The notes: generated by a model not told the origin, from the letters alone. A stretch of 64,000 nucleotides of DNA from Halochromatium sp. (GCA_010912705.1 POWB01000005.1:58501-122500), one strand, 5' to 3'. Counted from the first letter of the stretch, positions 19,001 to 26,907 are shown. Translations and numbers: made by a program.

Positions 19001-19642
19001 AAGTCCAACGAGTACGCGAACCTGATCGCCGGCCCGCGCTACGAGCCCGAGGAAGAGAACCCGATGATCGGCTTCCGCGGCGCCGGGCGTTATGTCTCCG
19101 ACAGCTTCAAGGCCTGCTTCGAGATGGAATGCGAGGCGTTGAAAGTCGTCCGCAACGAGATGGGGCTGACCAACCTGCAGATCATGATCCCGTTCGTGCG
19201 TACGCTGAATCAGGCCAAGGCAGTCACTGAGGCGCTGGCCGAGCAGGGTCTCAAGCGCGGCGAGAATGGCCTCAAGCTGATCATGATGTGCGAGATCCCC
19301 TCCAACGCGGTGCTCGCCGAGCAATTCCTCGAATACTTCGACGGCTTCTCGATCGGCTCCAACGACATGACCCAGTTGACGCTCGGCATCGACCGCGACT
19401 CAAGCCTAGTCGCTGCCGACTTCGACGAGCGTGATCCAGCGGTCAAGGCCATGCTCTCGATGGCCATTCAGGCCTGTCGCAAGCAGGGCAAGTACGTTGG
19501 CATCTGCGGTCAGGGTCCATCGGATCATGCCGACTTCGCTGATTGGCTAGTCAAGGAAGGGATTGAGAGTGTCTCGCTGAATCCCGACACAGTGATCGAC
19601 ACCTGGCTGTATCTGGCTGAGCACATGGAGAAGGAAGGCTGA
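16046..19642 (+). CDS. ppsA: Phosphoenolpyruvate synthase with in-frame intein
   Basis: Converts pyruvate and ATP to phosphoenolpyruvate, AMP and phosphate in gluconeogenesis. The reading frame codes for 1198 residues: an N-terminal ATP-binding domain (VGGKNASLGEM, WAVRSSATAEDLPDASFAGQ), the swivelling His domain (TNRGGRT then CHAAIIARELGVPAVVG after the intein) and a C-terminal PEP/pyruvate barrel (GFRGAGRYVSD, SIGSNDMTQLTLGIDRDS, ICGQGPSDHADFADWL). A 404-residue intein sits immediately before the Cys-His pair. Removing it leaves about 794 residues, the normal size, with catalytic His at position 420. The start at 16046 (MTDYVRWLSDLGMGDVG) is preferred over 15971. The stop lies inside a heptamer repeat. 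Confidence 0.97.
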   Translation: MTDYVRWLSDLGMGDVGVVGGKNASLGEMIQHLTQLGVLVPGGFATTAQAYRDFLAVDGLAERIAAELDALDVDDIAALSAAGPRIRGWIIEQPFQPELDQAIEQAYAALAENIENAADATWAVRSSATAEDLPDASFAGQQETFLNIHGLDNVKRAIKEVFASLYNDRAISYRVHKGFTHADVALSAGIQRMVRSDLAASGVMFTLDTESGFNDAVFITASVGLGEMVVQGAVNPDEFYVHKPTLAAGRPAILRRTVGDKAMRMVFAEPGSREPVRTEQTPMAERQQFSISDAEIEALAKQAVLIEQHYQRPMDIEWAKDGLDGKLYIVQARPETVQSRSGQVVERYRLQESGGQVIATGRSIGGRIGAGKARVVESIRDMEHVQAGDVLITDMTDPDWEPVMKRAAAIVTNRGGRTCFSGETQLLTNQGFMTFAEVHEQGHEGLSVPALNRDTLKIEWKPVLATLCKEANSIEVEISQTGRMQGNTLRLTPDHKMLNLRDAALVDTAIEDMLGAEESLLLAQQLPALSASTDKERSMAYLLGGLMSDGHLYLSATHGEVTFIQKPTELKAQFIARMNEALLSNYGKAFKVSVKKQSQGLIRGMPAIGQANAYRCYSKSIATALRQEQDDIVTTLLKSDTELACHFLAGLIDGDGSFQKGRVNLYVSGAETLQAVIVACLRLGTVPQVTTNRSIYNVQIVEQLDRIGRYTQRVHCHDTRQVGSRFFNARQLFGAAPAFSSDLNNRARKNLLIDEQALADCGPRLPSALAASVQHLLDSDIRQARVTATGQARTEPVYNITVADHHNYIVFSNRYSPVLVNNCHAAIIARELGVPAVVGCNDATDKIADGQAVTVSCAEGDTGYIYDGELAFEHKVIELEKMPEVPVKVMMNVGNPERAFGFASIPNAGVGLARLEFIINNSIGIHPKALLEFDQLPDDLKAEITPRIAAYPSPREFFVMRLAEGIATLAATFAPNPVIIRMSDFKSNEYANLIAGPRYEPEEENPMIGFRGAGRYVSDSFKACFEMECEALKVVRNEMGLTNLQIMIPFVRTLNQAKAVTEALAEQGLKRGENGLKLIMMCEIPSNAVLAEQFLEYFDGFSIGSNDMTQLTLGIDRDSSLVAADFDERDPAVKAMLSMAIQACRKQGKYVGICGQGPSDHADFADWLVKEGIESVSLNPDTVIDTWLYLAEHMEKEG
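17300..18511 (+). other. Intein with LAGLIDADG homing endonuclease domain, inserted in ppsA
   Basis: A 404-residue in-frame insertion. It starts with Cys (CFSGETQLLTNQGFMTFAEV, block A) and has a block B element, TLRLTPDHKML. The two endonuclease motifs are YLLGGLMSDGHLY and FLAGLIDGDGSF. It ends with PVYNITVADHHNYIVFSN (block F) and PVLVNN, followed by an extein Cys. Terminal Asn and flanking Cys residues are intact, so self-splicing looks possible. The penultimate residue is Asn rather than the usual His, a variation seen in some inteins. The insertion point, between Thr and Cys beside the catalytic His, matches the PEP synthase intein position known from Methanocaldococcus. Confidence 0.95.
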
Positions 19643-19760
19643 AGGCTGAAGGCTGAAGGCTGAAGGCTGAAGGCTGAAGGCTGAAGGCTGAAGGCTGAAG
19701 GCTGAAGGCTGAAGGCTGAAGGCTGAAGGCTGAAGGCTGAAGGCTGAAGGCTGAAGGCTG
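19635..19760 (+). repeat. Heptamer tandem repeat, 18 perfect units of AAGGCTG
   Basis: Eighteen uninterrupted copies of the 7-base unit AAGGCTG. The first unit contains the TGA stop of ppsA. The tract reads in all three frames because 7 is not a multiple of 3, and on the minus strand it gives a Leu-Gln-Pro-Ser-Ala-Phe-Ser repeat frame with no sign of being a gene. Confidence 0.97.
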
Positions 19761-19847
19761 AAGATTGTAGTCTGGTCTGAACGGTGGCAGGGATGCCACG
19801 GCCTTCAGCGAAAGAGAACGATGAGGCCCGCTTCATTCTGCACGCCT

Positions 19848-19886
19848 CACCACTCACCACTCACCACTCACTACTCACTACTCACG
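19848..19886. repeat. Second short heptamer tract (CACCACT/CACTACT)
   Basis: About five imperfect copies of CACYACT in tandem, 90 bases after the AAGGCTG array. The unit length is again 7. No gene is seen between the ppsA stop and the gene ending at 19933. Confidence 0.8.
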
Positions 19887-19932
19887 CTCATGGCACGGCA
19901 CTACCCGGATCATGAATCGCGTGAGATTCAGG

Positions 19933-20550
19933 TTAAAAATAGGGCGCTTCAAAAAAGTCATCTGTTCCAAGAAGCGGAACGTACTTGGTGACGATACTTG
20001 CAAACTTGTCGGGGCCAGTCAAATACATCCAATCATCAATGGAACTGCGAAAACAGAAGCGCTCAGCAATAAAGGTTCTTTGCACTTTATCATCCAAACA
20101 AAACCTGAGCATAGCCGAATAATTCTTATCTATAATCCTGAGGGCAGCAGCGACCGCGTCATCTCTTTTTTGGGTCGAGCGGTTAGGCGCAAGACTTAAT
20201 AGCTCGCTGAATGCGTCTTTGAAATAGTCAGGATCGGCATCTGATTCATAGATCGTGATCTTTTCGTCCTTACAGTCGACCAGATAGCGCTTGCTTGTCT
20301 GCAAAGATGCGACCTGCTTCTTGACGAATTGCTCTTCGATATCCGTGATCAGACGAGGACGCTTTTTCCTAATAAAAACTTGAGCATTTTCTGGATGCTC
20401 ATAGACCTCATAGCCTTCCGGCATCTTTTCGACCCTGACACCTTTCCCGTTTTCTCGCGATGAGAAAAAATACCGAGGCTTGCCGGTCGGCGTTTTACCC
20501 TCAAAGAGATGGTAGATCTGCCCAGCCCGGTTCGTATAGTCTACTGCCAT
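19933..20550 (-). CDS. Uncharacterised protein, 205 residues
   Basis: Family not recognised. The start MAVDYTNRAGQIYHLFEGKT follows a GAGGG ribosome binding site. The N-terminal part has a short aromatic strand-rich segment (GKPRYFFSSRENGKG) and YEVYEHPENAQVFIRKKRP; the rest is mostly helical with charged residues. There is no signal peptide, membrane segment or obvious catalytic motif. It is isolated between the repeat region and a decayed fic gene, suggesting an accessory role. Confidence 0.7.
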   Translation of the reverse strand: MAVDYTNRAGQIYHLFEGKTPTGKPRYFFSSRENGKGVRVEKMPEGYEVYEHPENAQVFIRKKRPRLITDIEEQFVKKQVASLQTSKRYLVDCKDEKITIYESDADPDYFKDAFSELLSLAPNRSTQKRDDAVAAALRIIDKNYSAMLRFCLDDKVQRTFIAERFCFRSSIDDWMYLTGPDKFASIVTKYVPLLGTDDFFEAPYF

Positions 20551-20662
20551 ATCAAGCCCTCTTTCATTCTCAATTGCAGGTGCGATTTAAGGATCAACGA
20601 ATCGCCCCTTCTTTTCCAGCAGGATCGCGTTTTCCATCAGGATCGCGCCCCAGGTTCAACAA

Positions 20663-21232
20663 TCATTCTACAACTACCTCATAACTGGTGCTGCGTCCAC
20701 CAGCCCCCGAGCGACGCAAAGCGCCGCACGCGAGTAGATCATTGATATCGCGCAGCGCAGTGTCCGAAGAGCATTTGGCGATCTTAGCCCACTTGCGGGT
20801 CGTCAATTTGCCATCGAAGCCGTCGAGTAGGCGATTGAGCAGCTTCACCTGCCGTGCGTTCATCGGCTGCTCGGCCCAGCGCTGCCAGAATCGCGTCTTG
20901 ACCAGTACCACATCCAGTTGGCACTGCGCCTCGTCCAATGCCCGACCCAAGGCGCCGAGCAGCCAATGGAGCCATTCGGTGACATCCAAGGTGCCACGCT
21001 GCGTCTGCTCGAGCAGGCTGTAATAGTCCTTGCGCTCGCGCTGGATCTGCGCCGAGAGGCTATAGAACCGCTGAGCGCTCCCATCGGCCCGCGCCAGCAA
21101 TAGATCGCCAATCGCTCGCGCAACCCGTCCGTTGCCATCGTCGAACGGATGCAGGGTCACGAGCCACAGATGCCCGAGCCCGGCGCGAATCAGTGCTGGC
21201 TCCTGGGGCGACCCATTGAGCCACCTGATCGA
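20663..21232 (-). pseudogene. 5'-truncated Fic family protein
   Basis: The C-terminal half of a Fic protein with the active-site motif HPFDDGNGRVARAIGD, followed by SAQIQRERKDYYSLLEQTQR and a winged-helix-like end (GKLTTRKWAKIAKCSSDTAL). Fic domains transfer AMP or other groups to target proteins. The conserved N-terminal region that should precede WLNGSPQEPALIRAGLGHLW is absent: coding similarity stops near 21225, where a plus-strand restriction gene fragment begins. The frame does extend to an ATG at 21271, but those residues look like antisense of the neighbour. Confidence 0.8.
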
Positions 21233-21610
21233 GCAAGAAGGCATCCCAGAGGAACAGATCGCGGTCGCCACTGGCAGCCAGCGCGGTATCGAGGGCGTGG
21301 ACCTGTTTGCCGCTGACTGCCCGCTCCGTCACATCATTACGGTGCAGTGCAGGCGCTCAAGGAGGGCTGGGACTGCGCCTGGGCCTATGTGCTCTGCTCG
21401 GTCGCCAATATCCGCTCAGCCAAGGATATTGAGCAGTTACTCGGGCGCGTGCTGCGCATGCCCAATGCCCACGCTAGCCATTTCGAGCCGCTGAACCGAG
21501 CCTATGCCCATGTGACCGATAATCCGCGCGAGCAGCGGCGCACACTGCTCGATGATCGCCGGGCCAAAGCCGCAATAGCCTGGCCCTTCGGCATTGAAAT
21601 CTGGCACATG
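21222..21610 (+). pseudogene. Fragment of a type III restriction/DEAD-type helicase, frameshifted
   Basis: The plus strand encodes HLIEQEGIPEEQIAVATGSQ and VDLFAADCPLRHIITVQ. After a shift to another frame it continues ALKEGWDCAWAYVLCSVANI and KDIEQLLGRVLRMPNAH. Together these are the C-terminal helicase motifs of type III restriction subunits or related DEAD-box proteins. The shift lies at about 21340-21350, where TGCAG is directly duplicated, a five-base insertion. N- and C-terminal parts are missing. It meets the truncated fic gene head to head at about 21225. Confidence 0.75.
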
Positions 21611-21611
21611 C

Positions 21612-22361
21612 TTAGTTGGACACCTCCTCAGGCTCCCCATAGGTTTCGATGCCCAAGCGCCGGGCGACATCTTGGGCGCGGCTGTCAATCATCGGCGAGA
21701 TGACGATCAGACGATCGGCCTGGCGATCATGCCGCCGCTCGTAGAATCGGGCCTTGCGCTCGAAGATATACATCCCAGCCTTATCGATGGAGGATTTCAG
21801 TTCACACAGGATCAGTAGGCCATTCTTGATGAGGACGTCAAGCTCGATCTGATCCGGACGGCCGAAGACCGCACCCTCATCATCGTATTCGCAAACGTTC
21901 AGCACCTCGACACCAAAGGTCTTTTCCAGGATACCAGCCAGCGCATCACGAAAGGCCTTCTCCGACCGCAGTCCCCAACGCGCCCCCAGGGCACCGATGC
22001 TGCGATCGATGCGCTTGCCCAGCGCAAGAATTTCCTCATGCAAGCTTTTGAGCTCTGCTTGGTTCGATTCCCATTTTTGGTTTTGCTCGTCCCATTTGCG
22101 GTTTTGCTCGTCCCATTTGCGTTCAGATTCCTGACGCTCGCGATCGAGACGTTCATCGTTCTTGCGCCAGCGTGCATCCTGACGTTCCCGCTCTCGGCGC
22201 ATTTCATCCAAGGTTTGGTGGAACCAATCGTTGGTCTCATCGCGTCGGCTATAGAGGCTGGCGGTCAGATCGAGAATAGCCTGGCGAAAGGCAGGGTCGG
22301 ATTCAAGCCAAGCGGGCAACTCGCGCTTGACGGTCTCCTTGATGGATTCAAGCGTGCTCAT
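21612..22361 (-). CDS. DUF3782-like protein, PD-(D/E)XK nuclease fold
   Basis: Soluble protein of 249 residues. A long coiled coil (residues about 45-125) contains tandem WDEQN(R/Q)KW repeats. The C-terminal domain has RSEKAFRDALAGILEKTF, then QIELDVLIKNGLLILCELKS, which fits the E...D...ExK arrangement of the PD-(D/E)XK nuclease superfamily. Such proteins are abundant in cyanobacteria and purple sulfur bacteria and their role is not established. It overlaps the end of the helicase remnant and is probably intact. Confidence 0.8.
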   Translation of the reverse strand: MSTLESIKETVKRELPAWLESDPAFRQAILDLTASLYSRRDETNDWFHQTLDEMRRERERQDARWRKNDERLDRERQESERKWDEQNRKWDEQNQKWESNQAELKSLHEEILALGKRIDRSIGALGARWGLRSEKAFRDALAGILEKTFGVEVLNVCEYDDEGAVFGRPDQIELDVLIKNGLLILCELKSSIDKAGMYIFERKARFYERRHDRQADRLIVISPMIDSRAQDVARRLGIETYGEPEEVSN

Positions 22362-22507
22362 CGGTCACTCCAGGTTGTTCTAATGCCAATCGAATCGATC
22401 TCCAGTGCTTCCTGTTGCGGTCCATCGTCATGCCTGGCCAGGTGCGATTTAGCGGGTGCGGCATGCCGATCATAGTCAGCTGCGCTGACGCGCCCCATTC
22501 GCCATGA

Positions 22508-23440
22508 TCAGCCATCCGCGGTAATCCGCGCGATCAGCTCCTCGCGCACCCGCGCAGCCTGGTCATTATCGACTTGGCAGGTACCGGCAGCATTGTGACC
22601 ACCGCCACCGTATTCCAGCATCAGGCTGCCGACGTTGGTCTTTGAGCCGCGATCGAGGATCGACTTGCCGACCGCGAACACCGTGTTCTGTTGCTGCCGT
22701 CCCCACATCACGTGCATGGAGATGTTGGCCTGCGGATAGAGCGCGTAGATGACGAAGCGGTTGGTGGCCCAGATCGGATCTTGGTCACGCAGGTCGACCT
22801 CGATCAGGTTGCCGTGCAGGGTGGAGACGCGCTCGAGCTGCGCGCGCGCCTTGTCCTGGTGCTCGAAGTAGAGCTCGCAGCGCTCCATCACATGCGGCAG
22901 CTTGAGGATCTGGTCGATCTCGTGGTCGCGACAGTAGTCGATCAGCTCCATCATCAGCTGATAGTTGGAGATGGTGAACTCGCGGAACCGGCCCAATCCT
23001 GTGCGCGCGTCCATCAGGAAGTTCATCAGCACCCAGCCCTGAGGATCGAGGATCTCCTCGCGGCTGAAGTCGGCGGAATCGCCCTTGTCCACCGCCGCCA
23101 TCATCGCGTCACTGATCCGCGGAAAACGCGCCTTGCCGCCGTAGTAGTCGTAGACGACGCGCGCCGCCGAGGGCGCCTTGGGGTCGATGATGTGGTTCTC
23201 CCGACGCTGACCACCGGCGCGCTCGATCTCGCTGGCATGGTGGTCAAAAGCCAGGTGAACGCCCTCGACATAGGGCAGGTTGGTGGTGATGTCGCGGTCG
23301 GTGATCGCGATCACGCCATCCTGCATGTCCTTGGGGTGGACGAAACTGATCTCGTCGACCAGATCGAGTTCCTTGAGCAAGACGGCGCAGACCAGGCCGT
23401 CGAAATCACTACGAGTCACAAGGCGGAAATTGTCGGCCAT
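22508..23440 (-). CDS. DHH family phosphoesterase
   Basis: Cytoplasmic phosphoesterase of the DHH/DHHA1 superfamily, 310 residues from the start MADNFRLVTRSDFDGLVCAV, which has a GGAGA ribosome binding site. Motifs: TRSDFDG (motif I), DRD (motif II), HLAFDHHASEIERAG (motif III, DHH) and the DHHA1 glycine motif LEYGGGGHNAAGTCQ. Members hydrolyse short oligonucleotides, cyclic dinucleotides or polyphosphate; the substrate here cannot be told. An alternative start at 23491 adds 17 residues without support. Confidence 0.88.
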   Translation of the reverse strand: MADNFRLVTRSDFDGLVCAVLLKELDLVDEISFVHPKDMQDGVIAITDRDITTNLPYVEGVHLAFDHHASEIERAGGQRRENHIIDPKAPSAARVVYDYYGGKARFPRISDAMMAAVDKGDSADFSREEILDPQGWVLMNFLMDARTGLGRFREFTISNYQLMMELIDYCRDHEIDQILKLPHVMERCELYFEHQDKARAQLERVSTLHGNLIEVDLRDQDPIWATNRFVIYALYPQANISMHVMWGRQQQNTVFAVGKSILDRGSKTNVGSLMLEYGGGGHNAAGTCQVDNDQAARVREELIARITADG

Positions 23441-23786
23441 GGAGGTCTCCAGATGGGCGGTCACTCGGCGTATCAACGGGCTGAGTGGCAAAAAGGTGAA
23501 GTGTAACCCGGAATCCGTCTAACTCCTGCCTGTCCGCAGCGGTCTCAGGCTCATGGCGCCGCGTCACCCCGGCAGATGAAGCGCAAGAGAATCAGGTTAA
23601 CGGACATAGAAACTGTCCATCAACTTCTTACCGATTTGAGGGTCATGGTTGGGCGATTATCGGGAACAAGCGCTTGCTTCACAGCAACAATCCAACGGCC
23701 CAAGAGTCCAAGCGTTTCGTCTAGCGAACGCTCACCTGAGCCCGCACCTCTAGTTCATTATTATTTCATTATCATCAGGAGCCTGC
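23441..23786. other. Intergenic region without recognised features
   Basis: A 346-base gap between two divergent genes. No coding frame, RNA gene or repeat was recognised. A good ribosome binding site (AGGAGCC) for the downstream gene lies at 23777-23783. Confidence 0.5.
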
Positions 23787-24761
23787 ATGCACCATTCAGA
23801 CAACGGCGAATTCATCCGCTGGGAGTCCGGCTTTCGCAACTGGGTGACGCCAGATGGCAGCCCCGGCCTCTCCGGCGAGGGCGGCTTCCCTGCTGAGCCT
23901 GGTCGTTATCACCTCTATGTCTCCTACGCCTGTCCCTGGGCGCATCGCACCCTGATCGTCCGCGCACTCAAAGGGCTTGAGGAGCTGATCAGCGTCTCGG
24001 TGGTGCATCCGCTGATGCCGCCTGAGAGCTGGGTCTTTGGCGAGTATCCCGGAGCCACGCCGGATCATCTGCACAGCTTCGACAAGCTACAGCAGCTCTA
24101 CCAGCACAGCGCACCCGACTTCGATGGCGTGGTGACGGTGCCAGTGCTCTACGACAAGCAGCGCCAGACCATCGTCAACAATGAGTCCGCCGAGATCATC
24201 CGTATGCTCAACAGTGCCTTTGACGCCTGGGGCAACGCCGAGCTTGATCTCTATCCTGTCGATCTACGCGCTGAGATCGACGCGATCAATGCGCTGGTCT
24301 ACGACAATATCAACAATGGCGTCTACCGGGCCGGCTTCGCGACCACCCAAGCCGCCTATGAAGACGCCTTCGACAAGCTCTTTGCGGCCCTCGACCAGTT
24401 AGAGGAAAGGCTGGCGACGCAGCGCTATCTGGTTGGTGATCGCATCACCGAGGCCGATTGGCGTCTGTTCACCACCCTGGTGCGCTTCGACCCGGTCTAC
24501 CACGGCCACTTCAAGTGCAACCGCCAGCGCCTCATCGACTATCCGAATCTCTGGGCCTATACCCGCGAGCTCTACCAGGTGTCCGGCATCGCCGAGATGG
24601 TCAACATGGACCACATCAAACTGCACTACTACGGCAGCCACAAGCAGATCAATCCGACCGGCATCGTGCCGAAAGGCCCAGAGCTAGACGTTCAGATTTC
24701 CTCGCAGCGCCACTATCTTGCAGCTGATCACGCGCCGCGGAACGTTACAAAGAGATCCTGA
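23787..24761 (+). CDS. yqjG: Glutathionyl-hydroquinone reductase (Xi-class GST, YqjG-like)
   Basis: Reduces glutathionyl-hydroquinones by a cysteine mechanism. The 324-residue protein has the N-terminal segment ESGFRNWVTPDG and the thioredoxin-fold catalytic motif YVSYACPWAHRTLIVRALKG. Then come HSFDKLQQLYQHSAPDF, the cis-Pro region VTVPVLYDK and NNESAEIIRM for glutathione binding, and a helical C-terminal domain with ITEADWRLFTTLVRFD. All are family hallmarks. It is followed by a YgiW-like gene one base after the stop. Confidence 0.93.
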   Translation: MHHSDNGEFIRWESGFRNWVTPDGSPGLSGEGGFPAEPGRYHLYVSYACPWAHRTLIVRALKGLEELISVSVVHPLMPPESWVFGEYPGATPDHLHSFDKLQQLYQHSAPDFDGVVTVPVLYDKQRQTIVNNESAEIIRMLNSAFDAWGNAELDLYPVDLRAEIDAINALVYDNINNGVYRAGFATTQAAYEDAFDKLFAALDQLEERLATQRYLVGDRITEADWRLFTTLVRFDPVYHGHFKCNRQRLIDYPNLWAYTRELYQVSGIAEMVNMDHIKLHYYGSHKQINPTGIVPKGPELDVQISSQRHYLAADHAPRNVTKRS

Positions 24762-24762
24762 A

Positions 24763-25110
24763 ATGAAGCACACTCTGTTATTGGCACTCTGTCTCCTCTT
24801 TCTGTCTTCGACGACACTGGCCCAGTTCACCGGACCCTCTGCGTCAGGTGAGGCAAGCACGGTCGAGCAGGCGAGACAGGCCCGCATCGGCACCTATGTG
24901 ACCCTGACCGGAAACATCGTTGCCCAGCAACGAGAGGACTACTACCGCTTCCGCGATCAAACCGGCGAGATTCGGGTCGAGATCGAAACTCCGGTCTGGC
25001 GAAACCGCAAGATCGGACCCGACACCAAGGTGCGGCTGGTTGCCGAGGTCGATCGAAACGCAGCAGGCACCCGCTATCTCTGGGTGGAATCACTCGAGCT
25101 TGTCGAGTGA
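24763..25110 (+). CDS. YgiW/YdeI family OB-fold periplasmic stress protein
   Basis: Small secreted protein of 115 residues with signal peptide MKHTLLLALCLLFLSSTTLA. The mature part has the bacterial OB-fold pattern: STVEQARQARIGTYVTLTGN, YYRFRDQTGEIRVEIE and a final GTRYLWVESLELV. Relatives in enteric bacteria are linked to tolerance of peroxide, cadmium and acid. It directly follows yqjG, with one base between stop and start, so the two are likely cotranscribed. Confidence 0.85.
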   Translation: MKHTLLLALCLLFLSSTTLAQFTGPSASGEASTVEQARQARIGTYVTLTGNIVAQQREDYYRFRDQTGEIRVEIETPVWRNRKIGPDTKVRLVAEVDRNAAGTRYLWVESLELVE

Positions 25111-25142
25111 CTGCAGGCACTTTGTTCTCACAGGAGTCCCCC

Positions 25143-25595
25143 ATGACAACCGCCAACCTGGAGTCTCCTTTTGTGTCGGCAGTGACCTTGCTCGGTGGCG
25201 AAGGCGTGCTGCATGCACAGCCACGGGTGGTCATGGACTGGATACCCTTGGTGCGCCAGGGCCTGCCATCCGCCTGTGTCGACGCGGTGGTTCGCATCAC
25301 AGGCATCACGCAGACTGAGTTGGCGCATGCCCTCGCCATTCCTGAGCGCACACTGGTTAGGCGCAAGCGTGAAGGTGCCTTGTCGCCCGAAGAGTCAGCC
25401 AAATTGGTGCGCTTTGTCCGCGTGATCGCGCGCGCCGAGACGGTCTTCGAGGATGCCAACAGCGCACTGAACTGGCTACAAAGTCCAAATGCCTCAGTCG
25501 GCGGCGTCACCCCGCTGTCGCTGCTTGACACTGAGATCGGTGCCGACAGCGTGCTGGATACCCTGGGCCGCATTGAGCATGGGGTGTTTGCCTGA
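25143..25595 (+). CDS. MbcA/ParS/Xre-type antitoxin of a RES toxin pair
   Basis: Antitoxin of 150 residues. The N-terminal helix-turn-helix-like region contains ITGITQTELAHALAIPERTL and RRKREGALSPEESAKLVRFV. The C-terminal DUF2384/ParS toxin-binding domain contains NSALNWLQSPNASVGGVTPL and SVLDTLGRIEHGVF. Its stop overlaps the start of a RES toxin (TGATG), the usual antitoxin-toxin order. The toxin is broken, so this gene is probably an orphan. Confidence 0.88.
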   Translation: MTTANLESPFVSAVTLLGGEGVLHAQPRVVMDWIPLVRQGLPSACVDAVVRITGITQTELAHALAIPERTLVRRKREGALSPEESAKLVRFVRVIARAETVFEDANSALNWLQSPNASVGGVTPLSLLDTEIGADSVLDTLGRIEHGVFA

Positions 25596-25757
25596 TGCGG
25601 ACTGTGTGGCGGATCACCACCGCCCGCTTTGCCCAGACGGCCTTCAGCGGTGAAGGCGCCCGGCGCTACGGGGACGCTGGAATCCGAAAGGCTGGGAGGT
25701 GGTCTACACCGCCGACTCCCAATCCCTCGCGGAGTGTGCCCGATCATCCCTGCCAAT
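25595..25757 (+). pseudogene. RES-domain toxin, frameshifted and truncated
   Basis: The start MRTVWRITTARFAQTAFSGE is the N-terminus of a RES toxin, a family that depletes NAD. After ARRYG the frame changes; with one extra G near 25671 the text would continue GRWNPKGWEVVYTADSQSLA, the conserved RES motif. About 50 codons in, the homology stops where the opposite-strand gene ends. The essential downstream residues are missing, so it cannot be active. Confidence 0.8.
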
Positions 25758-26907
25758 GATCGGTCGCAATCGGCTCGCCCAGATCAGCCTCGATCAGCCG
25801 AGCACGTACCTCTAGCAGGCGCTCAAGCAGGCGCGGCTCGAACTCTGCATAGGCATCGGCATCGGGCTCGCGCTTGACCACCACCCCGAGCAGCTCGGTG
25901 ATGGCATTGCCGATCGAGTTCTGGCTGATGGTGACTAGCAGGCGGCCCTCGTCGTTGCGATAGATGATCTGCTTGAAGGCTGGCTGCCAGCGGATGGCGT
26001 TGGCGTACTGCGCATCGCGGATGCACTGGTCTCGGACGCGCTTGGCCGTGGCCAGGAAGGCGTTGTCGAACAGCAGCACGCTATCCACCGCATCCGGGAA
26101 ATAGACGCCTTCTGGGATCGGCGCGTTGCGGGTCGAGACCTGCGAGAAGAAGGTCCGGTAGAAGTCCAGGAAGCCCATCAGGATCAGGTCGTACTCGCGC
26201 CAGAAGCGCACATCCTCGAGCGCCTCAACCCCACCCTGAATCTCCCAGCAGGGCAGCCCCTGCGGATACCCGGTCAGCGCGAGTTGCGAGCTGCTCTGGC
26301 TCGCCGGCTGCAGGATCTCAAGGTCGAGGGCGCGCTCGAAGAAGGCGCGGTAGACCTCTTTCATGTGCGCCTGGAATAGACAGTGCTGCCCGCCGTCGGT
26401 GAGGTTGGGGTTGTTCGGGTCGGCGAGCTCGGCCTGACGCAGCTGGTCCATCGGGAAGACGATGAAGTGGTTGTGCAGCATGCGGATGCTCGGCACCCCG
26501 GGCGCGGTGAGCGACCAGGTCGCGTCCAGGCTCGCCTCCCCCGCCAAGATCAGCGCCTGCTCCGGGTCTGGGTATTGCTCGACCATGTAGCGGATGAGGA
26601 TCTGGTTCATCCGGTTCCAGACCCGCTTGACCTGATCCGGCACCTGGGTGCGGCGCACCGGCCGGCCAAGGGGGTCGAGGATCACCCGCGAGGTGTCGTA
26701 GATGATCGAGGCGTCAAACTCGTTGCTATGACCCAGCGCCTTGCGATAGAGCAGCAGGTTCTCGGGATTGCGCAGCAGCCCGTTGTTATGGGCCAGGTCG
26801 TTGAGGTTCTCGGTGCTGTTGAAGAACTCGTTCGGCTTCATCCCTTCGGGCACCGAGAGCGGAATCGGCCGATAGGGGGTAACGATCTGACGTGGACCGG
26901 TCGTCAC
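25744..26907 (-). CDS. Uncharacterised protein, 387 residues
   Basis: Family not recognised. There is no signal peptide or membrane segment. Distinct segments: NSTENLNDLAHNNGLLRNPE near the N-terminus, then SIRMLHNHFIVFPMDQLR, which contains an HxHxxxxP-like pattern loosely like HIT/galactose-1-phosphate uridylyltransferase enzymes. Later come HCLFQAHMKEVYRAFFER and WREYDLILMGFLDFYRTFFS. The HIT comparison is only a pattern and may be chance. It lies 33 bases after the start side of the diguanylate cyclase gene's end and could share its transcript. Confidence 0.75.
   Translation of the reverse strand: MTTGPRQIVTPYRPIPLSVPEGMKPNEFFNSTENLNDLAHNNGLLRNPENLLLYRKALGHSNEFDASIIYDTSRVILDPLGRPVRRTQVPDQVKRVWNRMNQILIRYMVEQYPDPEQALILAGEASLDATWSLTAPGVPSIRMLHNHFIVFPMDQLRQAELADPNNPNLTDGGQHCLFQAHMKEVYRAFFERALDLEILQPASQSSSQLALTGYPQGLPCWEIQGGVEALEDVRFWREYDLILMGFLDFYRTFFSQVSTRNAPIPEGVYFPDAVDSVLLFDNAFLATAKRVRDQCIRDAQYANAIRWQPAFKQIIYRNDEGRLLVTISQNSIGNAITELLGVVVKREPDADAYAEFEPRLLERLLEVRARLIEADLGEPIATDHWQG

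Noticed and set aside
19551..19860. Minus-strand frame coding LQPSAFS repeats as a repeat protein
   Set aside because: It is the translation of the AAGGCTG tandem array; no ribosome binding site or family support.
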